Positions 9,208 to 17,781 of a DNA stretch of 64,000 nt are shown in pieces. The notes under the pieces are model-generated. The model worked only from the letters and a program-made list of their open reading frames with translations. It did not search any database and had not been told where the DNA came from. The DNA is taken from the NCBI RefSeq assembly GCF_012848475.1, contig NZ_CP051666.1, positions 1,577,501-1,641,500 of the forward strand, written 5' to 3'. Both the position numbers and the translations under genes were made by a program. Numbering within the stretch: position 1 is the first letter of the stretch; every line of letters begins with the position of its first letter. Source of the DNA: Marinobacterium sp. LSUCC0821. GTDB taxonomy: Bacteria; Pseudomonadota; Gammaproteobacteria; Pseudomonadales; Balneatricaceae.

Positions 9208-9807
9208 TTACCTAGAGGCTTCCGCTCTAGCCTGCGCTGCGCCAGCAGCATCACCGTTCATCTCACGAATTTTGGCGAGCTCTTTCCACATTAGGCGCTG
9301 GTAATCTGGGAGACCCGCTGATACTGCAACTCCACGAAGTGCAACCTGCTCTGCTTGGAGATAGTTAAGCTGTCGACGCTTAATGGAGGCGAGGTGGAGG
9401 TAAACCTGAGGATCGCGCGGAGCGATTCTAAGTGCACGTTCAACTTGGGTTTCTGCTGAAGCCAAATCACCACGGTTAGCCGCTTGCTGTGCATCAGCGA
9501 GCAGCGCAACCACAGCAGAGTTTGCTTGTTGATTGATAGGTAGCTGCTCTTTTGCTTGTGACCGAACAGGTGCTTCTCGCTGAATGGACGACTTTTGAGT
9601 AGGTGCAAAACTTGGCGCATCGTAAATAGGTGCTACTTTCACACCTGTTGCAGGTTCAACCGGAACGACTGCACCCGGCTGATTTAAACCCGAGCGCGGG
9701 GTAACGTCTCGCTCTTCTACTGGGGTAACAAAAGCACCGGGACCTGAACATCCGGCCAACAGTGCAGCGCCTGCGATAACGGATAAGAGTTTATGTTGCA
9801 CAACCAT
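9208..9807 (-). CDS. lpoP: LpoP-like outer-membrane lipoprotein, activator of PBP1b
   Basis: A 199-residue lipoprotein. The signal peptide ends in the lipobox LAGC, with the lipidated cysteine at residue 20 and serine at +2, which fits outer-membrane sorting. A proline-rich linker (about 22-90) leads to a helical TPR-like region (about 95-170). In Pseudomonas the TPR lipoprotein LpoP is encoded beside ponB/mrcB and activates the glycosyltransferase/transpeptidase PBP1b. The same order and strand here suggest the same job. The functional call rests on synteny and architecture, and is less certain than the lipoprotein call. Confidence 0.8.
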   Translation of the reverse strand: MVVQHKLLSVIAGAALLAGCSGPGAFVTPVEERDVTPRSGLNQPGAVVPVEPATGVKVAPIYDAPSFAPTQKSSIQREAPVRSQAKEQLPINQQANSAVVALLADAQQAANRGDLASAETQVERALRIAPRDPQVYLHLASIKRRQLNYLQAEQVALRGVAVSAGLPDYQRLMWKELAKIREMNGDAAGAAQARAEASR

Positions 9808-9852
9808 CTTACTAACCTAAATCAAATTACAGGAGAGCTTACTGTTTTCCAG

Positions 9853-12189
9853 CTATTTGAACCAGCGTTTAAACCAATCAAGTGCGGAACCGGACTTGCC
9901 ACCAGAGACTTTGCGTCCATCACAAGTCGTTTTGACAGTCGGCTCAGTCCCCACAATAAACGGAATGGATCGAGCACCTGAACAATCTGGGTCCGTAAGT
10001 GTATTTCGCTCTGCATTCACCCAGTGGTACTCAACATTTCGTGGTTTAAGTGCATAGTATGGCTCGGACTTCTCATGCTCCATCAGATCGGTCCATACTT
10101 TCAACGCACCACCTGAACCGGTAAATGGCAAAGGCTTATTATCATCGCGCCCGACCCAAACAATCGCTAGACGGTTACCTGTAAATCCAGCGAACCAACT
10201 GTCACGTTGATTATCTGAAGTACCTGTTTTACCCGCGACATTTAAATCACCCGGCAGTCTTTGATAAAGGGAACGAGCTGTACCCTCGCGCGCGACAGCC
10301 TGCATAGCATAGTGAATAAGATGGACGGTTTCCGGGGCCACAACCTGCTCCAGATTAAACGGGTAGCGGGAAAGTTCATCGCCATAAGCATCAGTCACCC
10401 GTCGAATAGCGCGCAGCGGCATTCTAAACCCATTAGCTGCAATCGTTTGATAGATCTGCGCCACTTCAATTGGGGATAGATTCAACGAGCCTAACAATAG
10501 TGATGGATAGGGATTGATACTCTCTTCGACACCGAGTCGCTTAAGCATATCAATTACGGGCTCCAACCCAATCGCTAGACCAAGATTGGCCGAAGATAGG
10601 TTGTACGATCGGGAAAGCGCTTCATAGAGAGGAACACTCCCCATCGCTTTACCATCAAAGTTTTCTGGTTTCCAAATAGAACCATCCGGCTGCTGCATCT
10701 GAATAGGTGAATCATCAAGCTGTGACGTGAGGGTATACCCCTTCTCAAGTGCAGCTAAGAAGGTTGCAGGTTTCACTAATGACCCTATAGGTCGTTTAGC
10801 ATCAAGAGCACGATTGAAACCATCAAAGCGGGCATTCTTATCACCCACTACAGCCAGCAACTCCCCTGTTTGAGGGTCTGTTACAATGGTTGCACCTTGG
10901 AGGGGCGCTACTTTTTTACCAAAGCGTTTTTCAAGAGCACTCAACTGTGTTGCAAGCGCTTTTGCAGAGTGCTGCTGAACCAGTGGATCGAGCGCGGTAA
11001 AGATACGTATCCCTTCTGAGTTGAGATCCTCTTCTCGATACTCTTGACGTAATTGCCGCTTCACCACATCTAAATAGGCAGGGTACGCACCTTTAAGACG
11101 ACTCCCTTTCTTAATTACATCCAATGGCTGCTGAAGTGCACGTAGATAGGCAGACTCATTTATAAAATTCTGATCGCGCAACAGTTTTAACACTAGATCG
11201 CGACGCTCAAGCGAACGCTCTGGATGACGTCGAGGATCGTAGTAGCTCGGCCCCTTCACCAACCCTGTTAGCAGAGCGATTTGGTGAAGTTCGAGCTCAT
11301 TTGCCGGAATCCCAAAGTAGAAAAGACTGCCCTGTCCAAAACCATGAATCGCACGAGCACCATCTTGCCCCAGATAAACCTCGTTAAGATAGGCCTCCAG
11401 AATCTCATCCTTCTCGTAGTGCATATCTAGCAGGAGGGCCATGGGGAGCTCGAGCAATTTACGGCTCAGAGTGCGCTCAGAGGTAAGGTAGAAGTTTTTA
11501 ATCAGCTGCTGTGTTAGCGTACTGCCACCCTGAACAAACCGCCCGGCGCGAAGGTTGACCCACATAGCACGTGCGATACCCTTCAGAGAGATACCAAAGT
11601 GATCATAAAAGTCGCGATCTTCAACAGCGACAAGTGCTTTAGGAAGGAGCTGCGGCACATCCTCTATACGCACCAGCTCACGATCTTCGTTATCACCCGG
11701 GTATATACCGCCGATTAAAACGGGTTCAAGTCTAGCAAGTGCTAGGGCCCTTCCTTGGGAGTCGGATACTCGCGACAGAGTGCCATTATCTATACGCAGG
11801 GAGATCTTTTGCGACTGCTCTCTCCCGTCAGGAAAATCAAAGCCACGGGTGTAGATATCAATCTGGTTATTACTTAATCGCGCGGTACCGGGCCGGCTGC
11901 TTTGGCTTCCAACCTTGTAACCCAAACCTTGAAGCTCAACCTCAATGGCCGTGCGGTCCAATTTCACACCAGGATAGAGTTCCAGTGGACGTGCATATAC
12001 CTTGGCCGGCAATGCCCAGCGCTTACCCTCAAATTTTTCTCGCACCTGTGCATCGAGGTAGATAAGACCAACCCCGGCAACGACAACACCCACTAATGAG
12101 AGCTTTAAAACGAAAATAAGTAGTCCGCGCAGCCAAGTTCGCTCTTTTTTCCGCTTAGATTTGGCTACACCGTTTCTCTTTTGTGTCAT
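9853..12189 (-). CDS. mrcB: Bifunctional penicillin-binding protein 1b
   Basis: Inner-membrane enzyme that polymerises glycan strands and cross-links peptides. It is 778 residues from the ATG at 12189, my choice because Pseudomonas PBP1b starts comparably; a TTG ten codons upstream is possible. A basic cytoplasmic tail precedes a membrane helix (about 21-44). A UB2H-like domain follows (about 67-155). The glycosyltransferase domain has catalytic E190 in VEDRDFYDH. The transpeptidase has SLVK at 470-473, SYN at 528-530 and KTG at 654-656. All catalytic motifs are intact. The activator gene lpoP follows 45 bases downstream. Confidence 0.96.
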   Translation of the reverse strand: MTQKRNGVAKSKRKKERTWLRGLLIFVLKLSLVGVVVAGVGLIYLDAQVREKFEGKRWALPAKVYARPLELYPGVKLDRTAIEVELQGLGYKVGSQSSRPGTARLSNNQIDIYTRGFDFPDGREQSQKISLRIDNGTLSRVSDSQGRALALARLEPVLIGGIYPGDNEDRELVRIEDVPQLLPKALVAVEDRDFYDHFGISLKGIARAMWVNLRAGRFVQGGSTLTQQLIKNFYLTSERTLSRKLLELPMALLLDMHYEKDEILEAYLNEVYLGQDGARAIHGFGQGSLFYFGIPANELELHQIALLTGLVKGPSYYDPRRHPERSLERRDLVLKLLRDQNFINESAYLRALQQPLDVIKKGSRLKGAYPAYLDVVKRQLRQEYREEDLNSEGIRIFTALDPLVQQHSAKALATQLSALEKRFGKKVAPLQGATIVTDPQTGELLAVVGDKNARFDGFNRALDAKRPIGSLVKPATFLAALEKGYTLTSQLDDSPIQMQQPDGSIWKPENFDGKAMGSVPLYEALSRSYNLSSANLGLAIGLEPVIDMLKRLGVEESINPYPSLLLGSLNLSPIEVAQIYQTIAANGFRMPLRAIRRVTDAYGDELSRYPFNLEQVVAPETVHLIHYAMQAVAREGTARSLYQRLPGDLNVAGKTGTSDNQRDSWFAGFTGNRLAIVWVGRDDNKPLPFTGSGGALKVWTDLMEHEKSEPYYALKPRNVEYHWVNAERNTLTDPDCSGARSIPFIVGTEPTVKTTCDGRKVSGGKSGSALDWFKRWFK

Positions 12190-12197
12190 CTTCTCAG

Positions 12198-12203
12198 TAT
12201 AAT
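12198..12203 (+). promoter_or_regulatory. Probable -10 of the APH/ATPase gene
   Basis: A perfect TATAAT lies in the 47-bp spacer between the divergent mrcB and APH/ATPase starts, 33 bases before the latter. The -35 region is poor. Confidence 0.4.
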
Positions 12204-12236
12204 CTGCGACCCGAACCAATTAAGTTTAGACGAGTT

Positions 12237-13781
12237 ATGGAATCCACGCTGGTTAACAATCTACTGAACAAAGCTTGCTACCCTCATGAGGTAGATGAGT
12301 TTGCGGTAATTGAAACGCATATCGCGTGGTTAATTAAGACCGGCGAGTATGTCTACAAAATTAAAAAGCCGGTCAACTTTGGATTTCTAGATTTTACTAC
12401 ACTTGAGCAGCGGAAGTACTTTTGTGAAGAAGAACTTCGTCTAAATCAGCGTCTTTCTGCCAATACCTATCTAGAAGTAGTCACTATTGGGGGCACTGAA
12501 GAGGCGCCAGCCTTTGAAGATACCGATGAACCTATTGAGTACGCAGTTAAAATGCGTCAGTTTGAATCTGGGCTTCTTCTCTCTGAACTTCTAGCTGAGA
12601 ATCGCTTTGAACCTCACTGGATCGACCAACTTGCTGACCAAATAGCACGGTTTCACCAACGAGCGCCGATTGTTGCACCCGATAGCCAATGGGGTGAGCC
12701 GAGTAGCATCCAGACCATCTCAGAGGATAATTACCGCGATATCAATCGCGAACTGATCCCGAAAGAGGATACATTGGAGCTAGATAGACTCTGGCAACAC
12801 ATCAAAGATCGCTATCAGGTATTAGAGCCTCTGATGCGTCGCCGTAAAATGGATGGCTCAATCCGTGAATGCCACGGTGACCTGCACCTCGGTAACATCA
12901 CGCTTGATGAAGAGCGACTGCTCGTATTCGACTGTATTGAATTTAACCTTGAGTTTCGCTGGATCGACAAGATGTCAGATCTGGGTTTTCTGTTGATGGA
13001 TTTGGAAGCAAACGGGCACCCGCGCTGGGCAAACCGCTGTCTCAACAAATACATGGAGATTACCGGCGATTACGAAGGACTCATCTTACTCCCGTACTAC
13101 AAGGCACACCGCGCCATGGTAAGGGCCAAGGTTGCTATGTTGGGTGAGAAACCAAATCTTGCTGAGTTTCAGCACTACCTTAAGCTGACCGCTCGCTATG
13201 CTGCAGCACCAAACCCAATGTTGCTGATGATGCAGGGTGTCAGCGGCACTGGTAAATCCTATCTTTCTGGTCGTCTTGCAGAGCTGATTAGCGGTGTTCG
13301 TGTACGCTCCAGCGCAGAGCGCCAAAAGATCTACCGCAGCGCATCGAAAAAAGGGGAAGTTCTGGATCGCTACGGTGCTGACATGAACATGCGAACCTTC
13401 CTTGAGATGAAACGGGTTTCACACATCCTTCTAGAGGCAGGGCAATCACTGATTCTAGATGCGGCTTATATCCGCCAACGCTCGCGTCGCCAGTTCATGC
13501 AGCTAGCAGAAGAGATGGGATGCCCCTTCCGAATTATCGCCTGTGACGCACCAGAAACAGTCATCGCAGAACGTATCGAAGCGCGCGCTTTGACCCGTGA
13601 AGATCCGAGCGATGCGACCATTGAGGTGATGAAGCAGCAGAAGAAGATTGCTGAACCGCTCAGTGAGCAAGAGGAGACTCTCGCCTTCCATATCGATACA
13701 AGCCTGCCGGATGCACCCGTAAAAGTTGTGCAATACCTTATTGATCAGGGACTTGTACCACCCACAGTGAACTGCGGATAA
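12237..13781 (+). CDS. APH-like kinase/ATP-binding fusion protein
   Basis: A two-domain protein of 514 residues of unknown role. The N-terminal half resembles aminoglycoside phosphotransferase folds, with the catalytic loop HGDLHLGNI at 213-221 followed by the DCIEFN metal-site stretch. The C-terminal half is a P-loop kinase-like ATPase with Walker A GVSGTGKS at 334-341. Database entries for this family usually read 'bifunctional aminoglycoside phosphotransferase/ATP-binding protein', but there is no reason to infer antibiotic resistance. The start at 12237 is chosen over an upstream in-frame ATG that overlaps mrcB. It is divergent from mrcB, and its 3' end overlaps the ABC ATPase gene by 37 bp. 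Confidence 0.85.
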   Translation: MESTLVNNLLNKACYPHEVDEFAVIETHIAWLIKTGEYVYKIKKPVNFGFLDFTTLEQRKYFCEEELRLNQRLSANTYLEVVTIGGTEEAPAFEDTDEPIEYAVKMRQFESGLLLSELLAENRFEPHWIDQLADQIARFHQRAPIVAPDSQWGEPSSIQTISEDNYRDINRELIPKEDTLELDRLWQHIKDRYQVLEPLMRRRKMDGSIRECHGDLHLGNITLDEERLLVFDCIEFNLEFRWIDKMSDLGFLLMDLEANGHPRWANRCLNKYMEITGDYEGLILLPYYKAHRAMVRAKVAMLGEKPNLAEFQHYLKLTARYAAAPNPMLLMMQGVSGTGKSYLSGRLAELISGVRVRSSAERQKIYRSASKKGEVLDRYGADMNMRTFLEMKRVSHILLEAGQSLILDAAYIRQRSRRQFMQLAEEMGCPFRIIACDAPETVIAERIEARALTREDPSDATIEVMKQQKKIAEPLSEQEETLAFHIDTSLPDAPVKVVQYLIDQGLVPPTVNCG

Positions 13782-14503
13782 CCCTGCTCCGTTTGACTGG
13801 TGACACGCACATCAATCTGGTAGATTTTATGTAGAGCATCCTCGCTAAGAATGTCGTGATCCCCTTCAGCAACCACCTCTCCCTCAGTAATTAACAGAAA
13901 GTGATCGCCGTACTGCGAAGCGATATTGGGATCATGCAGAATGATGCAGAGCGTGTGCCCCTCTTCCGTCAAACCCCTTAAGAAATTCATCGTCTTCACC
14001 TGATGGCGTAAATCCAGTGCTGTTAGTGGTTCATCAAGCAGAATGACGCCTGGAATTAACGGACGCTGCATTAACACTCTAGCCAGCTGGATTCGCTGAC
14101 TTTCACCGCCCGATAGCGTGGTGTATTTACGTTGGAGCAGATGTGTAATTCCCAACGCGTCAGAAATAGCCTCAACTCGTTCAGCAATTTGCTGCTCTGT
14201 TAGATTGAGCGGATCTGCACCCATTCGAATCACATCTTCGGCTGGAAACTCAAAATCGAGACGCTGTCGCTGTCCCAAGACTGACAATTTAACAGCACGA
14301 TCTTGATAAGAGAGCTCAGAAAGCGGCGCACCATCCAGAAAAACCTCAGTGCCCGGTAGGTCGATCTCACCCGACAACACCCCCACTAAGGTCGATTTTC
14401 CTGCACCATTAGAGCCAAGCACCATAGTAATTTTACCCAGCGGCAACTCTAATGAGGGGATATTTAGACGGTCAGGAACCTGAATATTAAATGCCTTAAG
14501 CAT
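13745..14503 (-). CDS. ABC transporter ATPase of the FecE/HmuV/BtuD family
   Basis: ATP-binding subunit of an importer for an iron chelate, heme or cobalamin. It is 252 residues from the ATG at 14503, chosen because GAGG lies eight bases upstream. Walker A GSNGAGKST is at 30-38, the signature LSGGESQR near 131 and Walker B VILLDEPLTALD near 155. It overlaps the permease gene by eight bases. No periplasmic binding protein, TonB receptor or heme oxygenase gene is nearby, so the substrate cannot be named. Its tail runs 37 bp into the convergent APH/ATPase gene. Confidence 0.88.
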   Translation of the reverse strand: MLKAFNIQVPDRLNIPSLELPLGKITMVLGSNGAGKSTLVGVLSGEIDLPGTEVFLDGAPLSELSYQDRAVKLSVLGQRQRLDFEFPAEDVIRMGADPLNLTEQQIAERVEAISDALGITHLLQRKYTTLSGGESQRIQLARVLMQRPLIPGVILLDEPLTALDLRHQVKTMNFLRGLTEEGHTLCIILHDPNIASQYGDHFLLITEGEVVAEGDHDILSEDALHKIYQIDVRVTSQTEQGYPQFTVGGTSP

Positions 14504-15488
14504 GTCCGGCACCTCGGTAACGAAGATGAATTAAAAACAGAAAGAATGGACCTCCAGCAAGCGCGGTAAGAATACCCACCGGCAACTCAGCCGGGGCAAG
14601 CAAGACCCTAGAAAGGCCGTCAGCAATGACTAATAGCAGAGCTCCAACTAACGCACTTTCAGGCAAAACCTTGCGATTATCAGGTCCAGTCCAAGTTCTC
14701 ACCAGATGCGGAACCATCAGACCAACAAAACCTATCAAACCAGCAAATGCGACCACCACTGCAACCCCAAGACTGGCAAGTAGTATGAGTTGCCAGCGCA
14801 TCGCATTGACATCAATACCAAGATGACGGGCCTCACAGTCGCCTAATAACCATATATTGAGCTTCTGAGCACGACCCAAAAGCATCAACAACAAAAGCAG
14901 GGTAACCACAGCTAAAAGAGTGATCTGCCACCAGGTCGTTTGGCCAAACTGCCCCATTAACCAGAAGGTCGATTCACGCAGCGCACGATCATCAGCAAAA
15001 TATTTTAGAGCGCCTATCCATGCGATAGCGATCGCATTAACCGCCATCCCGACCAATAGCACACCGGTCATTGCGACACCCTGATAACGGTTTGCTAGTT
15101 GCAAAATAAGTAGCGTAGCTAGCAGACCGCCGACAAAACTCGCTAGTGGCACTAGGTATTGAATTAAACCAAACGAAAGACCGAATAGGCTTACACCCAA
15201 CACAAGAAATGTCACTGCACCAAAGGCAGAACCGGCCGATACACCAACTAGACTCGGGTCAGCCAAAGGGTTACGAAACAGCGACTGAGCAACAGCACCC
15301 GTTAATGCCAGAAGCAGCCCACTGAACAACGCTTGCAGAGTACGTGGTGCGCGTAGATCCCAAAATAGCTGATTCGAGAGAGAGCCTGTATCGAGTAGTT
15401 CACGCCACTGCAACTCGACCGGCCCGAGAGTCAAATTCCATATTGAAGCAATCAATAACAATAAAAGAAGGATAAATAGTCGTATCAT
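14496..15488 (-). CDS. FecCD-family ABC permease
   Basis: A 330-residue inner-membrane permease of the BtuC/FecCD/HmuU type, with about nine or ten hydrophobic segments. Family motifs include RAPRTLQALFSG near 45-56, NPLADPSLVGVSAGS near 73-87, and the coupling-helix region GLMVPHLVR near 247-255. It is the first gene of a two-gene minus-strand operon with its ATPase. The solute-binding protein normally encoded beside such pairs is absent. A divergent Rieske gene occupies that side. Confidence 0.9.
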   Translation of the reverse strand: MIRLFILLLLLLIASIWNLTLGPVELQWRELLDTGSLSNQLFWDLRAPRTLQALFSGLLLALTGAVAQSLFRNPLADPSLVGVSAGSAFGAVTFLVLGVSLFGLSFGLIQYLVPLASFVGGLLATLLILQLANRYQGVAMTGVLLVGMAVNAIAIAWIGALKYFADDRALRESTFWLMGQFGQTTWWQITLLAVVTLLLLLMLLGRAQKLNIWLLGDCEARHLGIDVNAMRWQLILLASLGVAVVVAFAGLIGFVGLMVPHLVRTWTGPDNRKVLPESALVGALLLVIADGLSRVLLAPAELPVGILTALAGGPFFLFLIHLRYRGAGHA

Positions 15489-15553
15489 CTGAACAAGACC
15501 TCAGCGTTAAGCTGTCGTAGACTTGACCCAAAAGAGCCAACTGAGACCTGTAC

Positions 15554-15892
15554 ATGATTCTGAATAATGGTGGAAGCACTCCGGTCTGTAATGAGAGTGA
15601 CATTCCTATGAATAGTAGTCGCGGCTTCGATATCGGCGAGCATGCAGTCGTGATTATCAGAAACAGTGCCGGAATCTTTGCCTACCGCAACAGCTGCCCG
15701 CATCGCGGCATTCGACTCGAGTGGCAACCAGACACCTTTCTTGATGTAGAAAAACAATTTATCCAGTGCGCCACCCACGGCGCGCTCTTTACCATTGAAG
15801 AGGGCGAATGCGTTGCTGGCCCCTGCCCAGGAGAGAAACTGGAGCAGATTGAACTGGAGATTAAAGAGGGTGTGGTTCACTTGACACTCTAA
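15554..15892 (+). CDS. Rieske [2Fe-2S] domain protein
   Basis: A 112-residue soluble Rieske ferredoxin-like protein. The cluster ligands are C48-P-H50 and C72-A-T-H75, so the CxH...CxxH motif is complete. There is no signal peptide, so it should be cytoplasmic. The ATG at 15554 is preferred because the N-terminal VCNESDIP stretch is typical of the family; an ATG at codon 19 would remove it. Its electron partner is unknown. It converges on the aminotransferase gene with a 4-bp overlap. Confidence 0.88.
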   Translation: MILNNGGSTPVCNESDIPMNSSRGFDIGEHAVVIIRNSAGIFAYRNSCPHRGIRLEWQPDTFLDVEKQFIQCATHGALFTIEEGECVAGPCPGEKLEQIELEIKEGVVHLTL

Positions 15893-17052
15893 CGTTTAAC
15901 AAAGGCAGCAATTCGAGCAAGCGCTTCGCTGATATTCTGTTGTGTATTTGTGTAGGCAAAGCGAACGAATTTATTGGCGTTATGGGTACCAAAATCAGCG
16001 CCCGGCGTGGCGACCACTCCAGCTTCATTCAATAGCTCCCAACACCAGGCAAAACTGTCATCCGTGAACTTAGAGGCATCCGCATAAATATAGAAGGCGC
16101 CCTCGGGAGTAAGCGGAATATTAAAACCGATCTCTAAAAGCCCTTGAAGCATCAAATCACGACGCGCCTGTAACTCCAACTTGCGAGTTTCGAATAGCGC
16201 CAAAGCGTCTGGCTCAAATGCCCGCAATGCGGCATATTGCGAGAGCGTTGGTGGCGATATGTATAGGTTCTGTGCGATCTTCTCCATCTCAGCTACCGCC
16301 GCCTCACTTGCAACCACCCAACCAAGTCGCCATCCAGTCATCCCAAAATATTTCGAGAAAGAGTTCAGCACGATAGCGTTAGGATCGATGCTGATAGCAG
16401 TTGGCGTCATGCCACCGTAGGTAAGTCCGTGGTAGATCTCATCAACCACGAGGGTACCGCCCCTCTGCTGCACAACTTTAGCAATACGAGCAAGTTCACG
16501 CGGATCAATTACGGCACCCGTTGGATTGGCCGGCGATGCGATTAAGGCACCTGCCGTGTTCTCATCCCAATACTTTTCAACTAGGGCTGCACTCAATTGA
16601 TAGTTTTGTTCATGATCGACAGGAATCGATTTTGAGCTCGCCTCAACGACACGTAAAAATTGACGATTACAAGGGTAGCCAGGATCGGCCATTAATAGAT
16701 GCTTATCGCGCTCAACAACTAGTGCAGAGGCGAGCATCAAACCAGCCGAGGCGCCAGCAGTGACCAAAACTTGTTCTGGCTTAATTTGATGTCCATATCG
16801 ATATGCATGAAAGGCTGCAATCTTTTCACGCAGCGGCATGATACCGGCTGCTGGGGTGTAACTTAGAGGCGTGGTATCAAGTAGACGTTTAGCCTCTTCA
16901 ATAACCTGCGGGGCAGCCCCAAAATCGGGTTCCCCTGCTCCTAAATGAAGAATGGATCGACCAGAGTCAGCCAACACCTGAGCGTGTTTCAGGAGGTCCA
17001 TAACTTTGAAGGATTCAATCGCCTCTGCACGGCGGCTCCACTGCTGACTCAT
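15889..17052 (-). CDS. PLP-dependent aminotransferase, class I/II
   Basis: A fold-type I aminotransferase of 387 residues. The PLP lysine is K234 in NSFSKYFGMTGWR. The SPANPTG motif is near 173-179, DEIYHGL near 204-210, and the carboxylate-binding arginine lies in FVRFAY near the C-terminus. The amino donor and acceptor cannot be read from the sequence; related proteins are annotated as alanine or aspartate aminotransferases. Pseudomonas has a similar gene beside dksA, so the position is conserved. Confidence 0.88.
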   Translation of the reverse strand: MSQQWSRRAEAIESFKVMDLLKHAQVLADSGRSILHLGAGEPDFGAAPQVIEEAKRLLDTTPLSYTPAAGIMPLREKIAAFHAYRYGHQIKPEQVLVTAGASAGLMLASALVVERDKHLLMADPGYPCNRQFLRVVEASSKSIPVDHEQNYQLSAALVEKYWDENTAGALIASPANPTGAVIDPRELARIAKVVQQRGGTLVVDEIYHGLTYGGMTPTAISIDPNAIVLNSFSKYFGMTGWRLGWVVASEAAVAEMEKIAQNLYISPPTLSQYAALRAFEPDALALFETRKLELQARRDLMLQGLLEIGFNIPLTPEGAFYIYADASKFTDDSFAWCWELLNEAGVVATPGADFGTHNANKFVRFAYTNTQQNISEALARIAAFVKR

Positions 17053-17180
17053 CTAGGATTCTCATTAAATATCAATAAATAGTGGTGCATAGTATAGCCT
17101 TAGTCGCAGGCCTGAACTATCCGCAGAAAATCCAACTAGACACTACCCACGTATTGGTACTAGCCTTGGAGCTAGGGTTC

Positions 17181-17254
17181 TGGTAACTTCTCCCGCTTCA
17201 TTGCGTTACCAAGTACTTTAATAAATTTTGGTTAACGAATAATTGATTAACCAA
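17181..17254 (+). promoter_or_regulatory. Dyad-rich leader upstream of dksA
   Basis: Two inverted repeats precede the dksA ribosome binding site. One is 7 bp with a 17-nt loop (17181-17187 with 17205-17211). The other is TTGGTTAA (17228-17235) with TTAACCAA (17247-17254). The second ends 11 bases before the AGG site and may be a leader hairpin or an operator. A smaller CTAGC/GCTAG dyad lies at 17160-17175. Function is unknown. Confidence 0.4.
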
Positions 17255-17276
17255 TTTGAGATGTGAGGCAGTCATT

Positions 17277-17708
17277 ATGCCAACAAATAGTGGACAATCT
17301 TTTTCTCATTTCGAGCCTTACCAAGCGAAGGATTCGGAAGAGTACATGAACGATGCGCAGCGTGATCACTTCCGTGCGATTCTAAATCAGTGGAAGGTAG
17401 AGCTGATGGAAGAGGTCGATATGACCATCAACCATCTAAAAGAGGAAGCAACTAACTTTGCTGACCCTACTGACCGCGCAAGCCAGGAAGAGGAGTTCAG
17501 CCTAGAACTTCGTACCCGCGACCGTGAGCGCAAACTGATTCGCAAAATCGACAAGGCACTTGAAGCTCTTGAAGAGGACGACTTCGGATACTGCGAAGCC
17601 TGTGGCGTAGAGATAGGCATCCGCCGCCTTGAAGCTCGCCCAACGGCTACACTCTGCATCGACTGCAAAACTCTTGCTGAGATAAAAGAGAAACAGACCG
17701 GTCATTAA
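17277..17708 (+). CDS. dksA: RNA polymerase-binding transcription factor DksA
   Basis: Works with ppGpp at the RNA polymerase secondary channel to adjust rRNA, tRNA and amino-acid promoters. It is 143 residues from the ATG at 17277, which has AGG eight bases upstream; a longer frame starting at 17256 is rejected. The coiled-coil tip motif DxxDxA is D63, D66 and A68. The C4 zinc finger is C106, C109, C127 and C130. All key residues are present. The gene ends at a strong terminator and precedes gluQRS, as in Pseudomonas. Confidence 0.96.
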   Translation: MPTNSGQSFSHFEPYQAKDSEEYMNDAQRDHFRAILNQWKVELMEEVDMTINHLKEEATNFADPTDRASQEEEFSLELRTRDRERKLIRKIDKALEALEEDDFGYCEACGVEIGIRRLEARPTATLCIDCKTLAEIKEKQTGH

Positions 17709-17715
17709 TAGATAG

Positions 17716-17739
17716 AGCGCGACTTCGGTCGCGCTTTTT
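17716..17739 (+). terminator. Rho-independent terminator of dksA
   Basis: An 8-bp GC-rich stem (17716-17723 with 17728-17735) with a TTCG tetraloop is followed by a T run, seven bases past the dksA stop. Confidence 0.95.
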
Positions 17740-17781
17740 CGTTATAGCCCTCGAAAAGCCAGAATATATTCAACGCTGTTT

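Noticed and set aside
12237..12900. Aminoglycoside resistance gene
   Set aside because: The APH-like fold is fused to a P-loop domain and sits in a conserved housekeeping position; such fusions are not known resistance determinants.
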